Source: JAZNOQ01 sp045589215 (GTDB taxonomy: Bacteria > Bacillota > Clostridia > Oscillospirales > CAG-272). From it: a DNA stretch of 10,296 bases. Made by a program: the position numbers and the translations under genes. Every line of letters starts with the position of its first letter. The first letter of the stretch is position 1. Below the pieces are notes generated by a model, which had not been told where the DNA came from, did not search any database, and saw nothing but the letters and a program-made list of their open reading frames with translations. Location: the NCBI GenBank assembly GCA_045589215.1, contig JAZNOQ010000094.1:1-10296 (forward strand), written 5' to 3'. Positions 5,359 to 10,296 of this stretch are shown here, in pieces.

Positions 5359-6717
5359 ATGGAACGCACATGTGAAAGATGGCAGGTCCTCGAGATGTTT
5401 GAAGAAAACAAAGAGGAGCTCCGTACCCGCATCAACGCAGGCATCGAAGTAAACCGTAAGGGCAGCGCAACGATCACCGTGAAGGACAAGGACGGCAACG
5501 TGATCCCCGGAGCACGAGTCAAGGCTGTACAGAAGAGCCACGAGTTCCGCTTCGGCGCGAATCTCTTTATGCTCGACGAGCTTGAGACCCCCGAAAAGAA
5601 CGCACGCTACAAGGAGGTCTTCAAGGATACCTTCAACATGGCAACGCTTCCCTTCTATTGGGATGCGACCGAGCCTGAAAAAGGAAAGACACGCTACGAC
5701 AAGGACAGCATCAAGTTCTACCGCCGCCCTCCGATCGACCTCTGTATGGAGTTCTGCGAGGAAAACGGCATTGAGCCCCGTGAGCACGCCCTTGCATACG
5801 ATCACTTTTTTCCGAAATGGCTCTACGGTGCGAGTACCGCTGAAACCAAAAAAGCACTTGAACAGCGCTACAAGGAGATCTCCGAGCGCTATGCCGATAA
5901 GATCCCCACAATCGAAGTCACGAACGAGATGGAATGGTCATCCGGCAGAACCGAATTCTACGACGATCCCGAATTCATCGAGTGGTGCTTCAAGCTTGCC
6001 GAAAAGTATTTTCCCGGAAACGAGCTTGTCATCAACGAGCATACGGCACGCGCCTGGGCAGATAAGTGCCGTGCAAGCGACAAATATTACTCTTACATTG
6101 AATCAGCTATAAAGAAGGGCGCGCGGATCGACGCCATCGGTATGCAATTCCATATGTTCCACAAAAAGGAGGTCGATCACGCGAGCACACGCAACGGATA
6201 CAACCCCGAGGCGCTTTATCGCCATATGGATCTCTACTCGAATTTTGGGAAGCCGCTCCAGGTAACAGAGGTCACGATCCCTGCGTACTCAAAGGACGAG
6301 GAGGACGAGGCGATCCAGGCAGAGCTCCTCAGCTACCTCTATCCGATCTGGTTCTCCCACCCAAACATGGAGCAGATCATCTATTGGAATCTTGTCGACG
6401 GCTATGCACACGTTTCAAATCCCGATCCGATCAAGATCCGCGAGTCTCAAGGGAATATGACCCTCGGTGAAAATTACTATCACGGCGGTCTCCTCCGCTT
6501 CGATATGTCCGAGAAGCCCGCATACCGTGTCATCCGCGACCTCATCAAAAAGGAATGGCACACCGAGGCCGAACGCATGACGAACGAGAACGGCTCCTGC
6601 ACCTTCCGCGGCTTCTACGGCAACTACGATGTCGAGATCGCAACCGAGAACGGCACGGTAACGAGAACCATTACCCTCTCGTCGAAATCAAAGAACGAGA
6701 TCTCCGTATCTCTCTAA
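5359..6717 (+). CDS. Intracellular GH10 endo-1,4-beta-xylanase-type glycosidase, copy 1
   Basis: The protein has 452 residues with no signal peptide, so it should work in the cytoplasm on imported oligosaccharides. A small beta domain comes first (ATITVKDKDGNVIPGARVKA, 37-56), then the GH10 barrel (about 65-400), then a short beta domain with GSCTFRGFYGNYDVEI (412-427). The acid/base is Glu190 in EVTNEM and the nucleophile Glu304 in VTEVTIP. His143, Gln263 and His265 (MQFH) and YWNLVDGY (342-349) match the GH10 core. Some substrate-site residues of classical xylanases differ: the ENEMKW segment is LPFYW (97-101), and the Trp-His of HTLVWH is Tyr147-Asp148. The xylanase name is therefore a family-level call. 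AAAGGAG (5344-5350) precedes the ATG. It is first in a two-gene operon; the second gene begins 23 bp on. Confidence 0.9.
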   Translation: MERTCERWQVLEMFEENKEELRTRINAGIEVNRKGSATITVKDKDGNVIPGARVKAVQKSHEFRFGANLFMLDELETPEKNARYKEVFKDTFNMATLPFYWDATEPEKGKTRYDKDSIKFYRRPPIDLCMEFCEENGIEPREHALAYDHFFPKWLYGASTAETKKALEQRYKEISERYADKIPTIEVTNEMEWSSGRTEFYDDPEFIEWCFKLAEKYFPGNELVINEHTARAWADKCRASDKYYSYIESAIKKGARIDAIGMQFHMFHKKEVDHASTRNGYNPEALYRHMDLYSNFGKPLQVTEVTIPAYSKDEEDEAIQAELLSYLYPIWFSHPNMEQIIYWNLVDGYAHVSNPDPIKIRESQGNMTLGENYYHGGLLRFDMSEKPAYRVIRDLIKKEWHTEAERMTNENGSCTFRGFYGNYDVEIATENGTVTRTITLSSKSKNEISVSL

Positions 6718-6740
6718 CTCATTTTTGAAAGGATAGAATT

Positions 6741-8102
6741 ATGGAACGCACAAGTGAAAGATGGCAGGTCCTCGAATATTTCGAGGCAAATAAAGAAGAG
6801 CTTCGTGCCCGCATCAACGCAGGCATCGAAGCAAATCGCAAGGGTGATGCAACGATCACCGTGAAGGACAAGGACGGCAACGTGATCCCCGGAGCACGTG
6901 TCAAGGCAGTTCAGAAAAATCACGAGTTCCGCTTCGGCGCGAACATCTTCATGCTCGACGAGCTTGAGACGGACGAGAAGAACGCACGCTACAAGGAGGT
7001 CTTCAAGGATACCTTCAATATGGCGACCCTTCCCTTCTATTGGGACGCGACCGAGCCTAAAAAGGGTGAGCAGCGTTACGACAGGGACAGCAAGAAGATA
7101 TATCGCCGCCCCGCGATCGATCTCTGTATGGAATTCTGTGAGGAGAATGGCATCGAGCCCCGTGAGCACGGACTTGCGTATGATATGTTCTTCCCGACGT
7201 GGCTCCACGGTGCAGATTCCTTCACGACGAAGAAGGAGCTTATCCGCCGCTATAAGGAGATCTCCGAGCGCTATGCTGATAGGATCCCCACGATCGAGGT
7301 CACAAACGAAATGGCACACGTTGCGGGCAGAACCGAATTTTACGAGGATCCCGACTACGTCACGTGGTGCTTCAAGCTCGCAGAAAAGTACTTCCCCCAG
7401 AACAAGCTCGTCATCAACGAGGGCACGACCGCCGCGTGGCGCGACAAGTGCCGTTCGAGCGACAAATACTACTCCTACATCGAATCGGCAATGCTGAAGG
7501 GCGCGCGCATCGATGCGATCGGTCTGCAGTTCCACGTCTTCCACAAGCGCGAGAATGAGATCGCAAAGATCCGTCACACCGACTATAATCCCGAGCGTCT
7601 TTACCGTCAGATGGATCTGTACACAAATCTTACGAATGCACTTCAGATTACCGAGGTCACGATCCCCGCGTACTCGAACGATGAGGAGGACGAGGCAATT
7701 CAGGCAGAGCTTCTCAGCTACCTCTACCCCATCTGGTTCTCGCACCCCGCAGTCGAGCAGATCATCTATTGGAATCTCGTCGACGGCTACGCGCACGTCT
7801 GGTCGGACGACCTTGAGGCGATCCGCGCGTCACAGGGCAACATGACTCTCGGCGAAAACGTCTATTACGGCGGTCTCCTCCGCTTCGATATGTCCGAAAA
7901 GCCCGCACTCAAGGTCATCCGCGACCTCATCAAGAAGGAATGGCACACCGAGGCCGACCGCGTGACGAACGAGAACGGCTCCTGCACCTTCCGTGGCTTC
8001 TACGGCGACTACGACGTCGAGATCGCGACCGAAAACGGCACGGTTACAAGAACCGTTAAGATCTCCTCTGCCGCGAAGAACGCCTTCACGGTCACCCTTT
8101 GA
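6741..8102 (+). CDS. Intracellular GH10 endo-1,4-beta-xylanase-type glycosidase, copy 2
   Basis: The protein has 453 residues and is a close paralogue of the upstream gene; the first 60 residues differ at seven positions. Architecture and catalytic residues are the same: acid/base Glu190 (EVTNEM) and nucleophile Glu305 (ITEVTIP). It too lacks a signal peptide. Differences cluster in loops around the active site. After the acid/base it has AHVAG in place of EWSSG. Residue 149 is Met instead of His. INEGTTAAW replaces INEHTARAW, and the stretch 268-281 after QFHVF is largely changed and has one extra residue. This pattern suggests tandem duplication followed by a change in substrate preference rather than simple dosage. 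Translation starts behind GAAAGGA (6727-6733), and a strong terminator follows the stop. Confidence 0.9.
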   Translation: MERTSERWQVLEYFEANKEELRARINAGIEANRKGDATITVKDKDGNVIPGARVKAVQKNHEFRFGANIFMLDELETDEKNARYKEVFKDTFNMATLPFYWDATEPKKGEQRYDRDSKKIYRRPAIDLCMEFCEENGIEPREHGLAYDMFFPTWLHGADSFTTKKELIRRYKEISERYADRIPTIEVTNEMAHVAGRTEFYEDPDYVTWCFKLAEKYFPQNKLVINEGTTAAWRDKCRSSDKYYSYIESAMLKGARIDAIGLQFHVFHKRENEIAKIRHTDYNPERLYRQMDLYTNLTNALQITEVTIPAYSNDEEDEAIQAELLSYLYPIWFSHPAVEQIIYWNLVDGYAHVWSDDLEAIRASQGNMTLGENVYYGGLLRFDMSEKPALKVIRDLIKKEWHTEADRVTNENGSCTFRGFYGDYDVEIATENGTVTRTVKISSAAKNAFTVTL

Positions 8103-8113
8103 TCATTTGTCCC

Positions 8114-8154
8114 AAAAGAGCATCGAATGCTTCTGCGTTCGATGCTCTTTTTTT
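8114..8154 (+). terminator. Terminator of the GH10 operon
   Basis: A 17-bp stem, AAAAGAGCATCGAATGC (8114-8130) with GCGTTCGATGCTCTTTT (8135-8151), has one T-G pair and a TTCT loop. It ends in a run of T to 8154. Confidence 0.95.
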
Positions 8155-8160
8155 GTTACT

Positions 8161-8193
8161 GTGACCGCGTCACGCAATGTGAACAGGGCTCAC
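8161..8193. promoter_or_regulatory. Two adjacent GTGA/TCAC palindromes, possible operators
   Basis: GTGAC-CGC-GTCAC (8161-8173) is a perfect palindrome, and GTGA-N7-TCAC (8179-8193) is a looser one just after it. They lie about 90-120 bp upstream of the pflB promoter. The half-sites resemble those of Crp/Fnr and Rex operators, but those have six bases between GTGA and TCAC, while here there are five and seven. No regulator can be named. Confidence 0.3.
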
Positions 8194-8279
8194 GAAAAGC
8201 GCAAAAATTCTGAACAAAACCACTAAAAAATCAAGTGAAAATCTGTCAAAAAAACGGTAGTATTATGTCGTGTTTTCGC

Positions 8280-8308
8280 TTGACAAGAGAAACAGAATAT
8301 TGTATAAT
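8280..8308 (+). promoter_or_regulatory. Consensus sigma-A promoter of pflB
   Basis: TTGACA (8280-8285) and TATAAT (8303-8308) are perfect and separated by 17 bases. Transcription should start near 8315, a few bases before the riboswitch fold. A promoter this strong fits control after initiation, in the leader. Confidence 0.93.
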
Positions 8309-8321
8309 GAAGATGTAAGAA

Positions 8322-8389
8322 CATAACTGACGGAAAACGCGGAGCACCGCGAGGGAATGATTTTAACGGTTATGCCGACCGTCTGGGCG
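8322..8389 (+). ncRNA. ZTP riboswitch (pfl motif) aptamer in the pflB leader
   Basis: This RNA senses ZTP/ZMP, the purine intermediate that builds up when 10-formyl-tetrahydrofolate runs short, and normally turns its gene on. The parts appear in the order of the family. P1 is CATAA (8322-8326) with TTATG (8370-8374). Next comes the ACTGACGG side of the internal loop. P2 is CGCGG (8338-8342) with CCGCG (8347-8351) over AGCA. Then come the purine stretch AGGGAA (8352-8357) and the hallmark P3 segment GCCGACCGTCTGGGC (8374-8388). GACGG (8329-8333) is exactly complementary to CCGTC (8379-8383), in the place of the known pseudoknot. The call is by recall of the consensus, not by a covariance search. 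Confidence 0.85.
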
Positions 8390-8421
8390 AACCGTTTGCG
8401 AAAAAAAAGCACAAACGGAGG
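8390..8421 (+). promoter_or_regulatory. Expression platform: hairpin covering the pflB ribosome binding site
   Basis: CCGTTTG (8392-8398) can pair with CAAACGG (8412-8418), taking in the first GG of the GGAGG (8417-8421) that serves the ATG at 8430. The competing pair AACGGTT (8365-8371) with AACCGTT (8390-8396) would free the site, and it overlaps the end of the aptamer. There is no T run, so control of translation rather than of termination is inferred. Confidence 0.6.
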
Positions 8422-8429
8422 TCATTTTC

Positions 8430-10296
8430 ATGGAGCATTTCAATTGGGACGGCTTTCAAGCCGGCGTATGGAAGGACGAGATCAACGTCCGCGATTTTAT
8501 TCAAACCAACTACAAGGAATACACGGGTGACGACAGCTTTCTCTCGGGCGCAACCGCGCGCACGAAGGAGCTGATGGACGAGGTACAGGAGCTTTTCCGC
8601 AAGGAACGCCAGGCAGGCGGTGTCCTTGACGTGGATACCGAAACGGTCTCCTCTCTCACAGCCTACAAGCCCGGGTACATCAACAAGGATAAGGAGCTGA
8701 TCGTCGGTCTGCAGACCGATGCGCCCCTTCGCCGCGGCATCAATCCCTTCGGTGGGATGCGTATGTGCCGTCAGGCGTGCGAGGCTTACGGCTACAAGGT
8801 GTCTGACGAGATCGAGAAGGAATTCCGCTTCCGCACTACCCATAACGACGGCGTATTTCGCGCCTACACCGACGAGATGCGCGCCGCTCGTAAGAGCCAC
8901 GTTATCACGGGTCTGCCCGATGCATACGGCCGCGGACGGATCATCGGTGACTACCGCCGTGTCGCGCTTTACGGCGTTGACCGCCTGATCGAGGAAAAGA
9001 AAAAGGACAAGCAAGCACTCGCATCGAAGGACTTTGACGCTGACACGATCCGCCTTGACGAGGAGCTTTTCCGTCAGATCGTCTTCCTCGGACTTCTGAA
9101 GGAAATGGCACAGCAGTACGGCTACGACATCTCGGAGCCCGCGAAAAACGCGAAGGAAGCCATTCAGTGGACCTATTTCGGCTATCTCGCGGCGATCAAG
9201 GAGCAGAACGGTGCCGCAATGTCGCTCGGCAGAGTCAGCACCTTCTTCGATATTTACATCGAACGTGACATTAAAAACGGCATTCTCACCGAGGAAACGG
9301 CGCAGGAGCTGATCGACGATTTCGTCATGAAGCTTCGCCTTGCGCGCCATCTCCGCACGCCCGAATACAACGAGCTTTTCGGCGGCGACCCGATGTGGAT
9401 CACCGAGGCGGTCGGCGGTATGGGCGAGGACGGCAGAACGCTCGTTACAAAGAGCAGCTTCCGTATTGTGAATACGCTTTATACCCTCGGCTCTTCTCCC
9501 GAGCCGAACCTGACGATCCTCTGGTCGAACCATCTGCCCAAGGGCTTCAAGCAGTTCTGTGCGAAGGTCTCGGTCGACACCGACTCGATCCAATACGAAA
9601 ACGACGACGTGATGCGTCCGATCTACGGGGACGACTACGCGATCGCGTGCTGTGTTTCCGCAATGAAGGTCGGTAAGCAGATGCAATTCTTCGGCGCAAG
9701 ATGTAACCTCGCAAAGCTGCTCCTGATTGCGATCAACGGCGGCTACGATACGACGAGTGGTATTCATATCGGTCCTCAAATGCCCGTGCTGGATGGCTTT
9801 ACGCTCGACTACGACACCGTCATGCTCCGTTATGAGCATTACATCGCGTGGCTCGCACATCTTTACGTCAACACGATGAACGTCATTCACTATATGCATG
9901 ACAAGTATGCATACGAGAAGATCCAGATGGCACTTCACGACTCCGAGGTCGAGCGTTTTATGGCGTTCGGCATCGCGGGACTTTCGGTCGTTGCCGATTC
10001 GCTGTCTGCGATCAAGCACGCATCGGTTCGTCCTATCAAGGATGAAAACGGCTATATCGTCGACTTTGAAACGATCGGTGCGTTCCCGAAATACGGAAAC
10101 GACGATGACCGTGTCGATCTGATCGCGAAGAATATCACCCGCCGTATGATCAACGAGCTTCGTAAGACGCCGACCTACCGAAACGCAGCCCACACCCTCT
10201 CGGTTCTGACGATCACGTCGAACGTGATGTACGGCAAGCACACCGCCGCAACGCCCGACGGAAGAGCGGCAGGCGCACCCTTCGCACCCGGTGCAA
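8430..10296 (+). CDS. pflB: Pyruvate formate-lyase (formate C-acetyltransferase), 3' end outside the window
   Basis: The frame is open from the ATG at 8430 to the window edge (622 codons of an expected roughly 750). The enzyme splits pyruvate with CoA into acetyl-CoA and formate without oxygen, in the cytoplasm, using a glycyl radical. The active-site pair Cys407-Cys408 sits in YAIACCVSAMKVG (403-415) and matches Cys418-Cys419 of E. coli PflB. Other family segments are TDAPLRRGINPFGGMRMC (96-113), YGRGRIIGDYRRVALYG (166-182), EAVGGMGEDGRTLVTK (326-341) and FGARCNLAK. The C-terminal glycine-radical loop (RVSGY-type) lies beyond the end and cannot be checked. GGAGG (8417-8421) sits eight bases before the start. 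The leader holds a ZTP riboswitch, linking formate supply to one-carbon and purine status. The activating enzyme gene (pflA) would be expected just downstream. Confidence 0.96.
   Translation, partial: MEHFNWDGFQAGVWKDEINVRDFIQTNYKEYTGDDSFLSGATARTKELMDEVQELFRKERQAGGVLDVDTETVSSLTAYKPGYINKDKELIVGLQTDAPLRRGINPFGGMRMCRQACEAYGYKVSDEIEKEFRFRTTHNDGVFRAYTDEMRAARKSHVITGLPDAYGRGRIIGDYRRVALYGVDRLIEEKKKDKQALASKDFDADTIRLDEELFRQIVFLGLLKEMAQQYGYDISEPAKNAKEAIQWTYFGYLAAIKEQNGAAMSLGRVSTFFDIYIERDIKNGILTEETAQELIDDFVMKLRLARHLRTPEYNELFGGDPMWITEAVGGMGEDGRTLVTKSSFRIVNTLYTLGSSPEPNLTILWSNHLPKGFKQFCAKVSVDTDSIQYENDDVMRPIYGDDYAIACCVSAMKVGKQMQFFGARCNLAKLLLIAINGGYDTTSGIHIGPQMPVLDGFTLDYDTVMLRYEHYIAWLAHLYVNTMNVIHYMHDKYAYEKIQMALHDSEVERFMAFGIAGLSVVADSLSAIKHASVRPIKDENGYIVDFETIGAFPKYGNDDDRVDLIAKNITRRMINELRKTPTYRNAAHTLSVLTITSNVMYGKHTAATPDGRAAGAPFAPGA

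Noticed and set aside
6714..7796. Minus-strand open frame (360 codons) across the second GH10 gene, with a similar shorter one across the first
   Set aside because: Both arise because the two GH10 genes are paralogues with the same codon bias, so their shadows look alike as well.
8370..10241. Long minus-strand open frame (623 codons) opposite pflB
   Set aside because: It is the antisense shadow of pflB, whose plus-strand translation matches the family throughout. The shadow protein is low-complexity in V, D and R and resembles nothing I know.

Overview
The window looks like the chromosome of an anaerobic Clostridia-type Bacillota, probably a plant-fibre degrader of gut or rumen type. The grounds are strong GGAGG ribosome binding sites, consensus sigma-A promoters with 17-bp spacers, a pyruvate formate-lyase, intracellular GH10 xylanase-type enzymes under an AraC regulator, and a ZTP (pfl-motif) riboswitch. 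The genus cannot be read from the sequence. Most genes are moderately GC-rich, and one small gene (369-773) is clearly AT-rich.

Layout. Positions 1-57 hold the 3' part of a tRNA-Asn(GTT) and 64-89 a terminator. Positions 115-250 have no gene but are rich in inverted repeats and carry a 15-base copy of the tRNA anticodon arm. An AT-rich gene for a small PH-like protein follows, with its own promoter and terminator. Next come wecB (UDP-GlcNAc 2-epimerase) and a GT32-type sugar transferase, a likely two-gene surface-polysaccharide unit. A bidirectional terminator (2943-2981) separates them from a leftward gene for a CofE-like 'F420-0:glutamate ligase' family protein and, further on, a leftward AraC-family regulator.

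The AraC gene is divergent from two tandem, closely similar GH10 genes (5359-6717, 6741-8102). The shared control region holds an 8-bp direct repeat spaced 21 bp just upstream of a weak -35 box, the usual layout for AraC-type activation. The likely scheme is that the regulator senses a sugar or xylo-oligosaccharide and turns on two cytoplasmic GH10 enzymes that process imported oligosaccharides.

The last gene is pflB, cut by the window end. It has a perfect TTGACA-17-TATAAT promoter and a structured leader that matches the ZTP riboswitch: P1, P2, the pseudoknot partners GACGG/CCGTC and the conserved CTGGGC end are all visible. A downstream hairpin covers part of the ribosome binding site, so translational control is the simplest model. 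This links formate production to the state of one-carbon and purine metabolism. I consider this leader the best regulatory find in the window. The divergent GH10 pair and the orphan CofE-like protein are the least explained protein functions.
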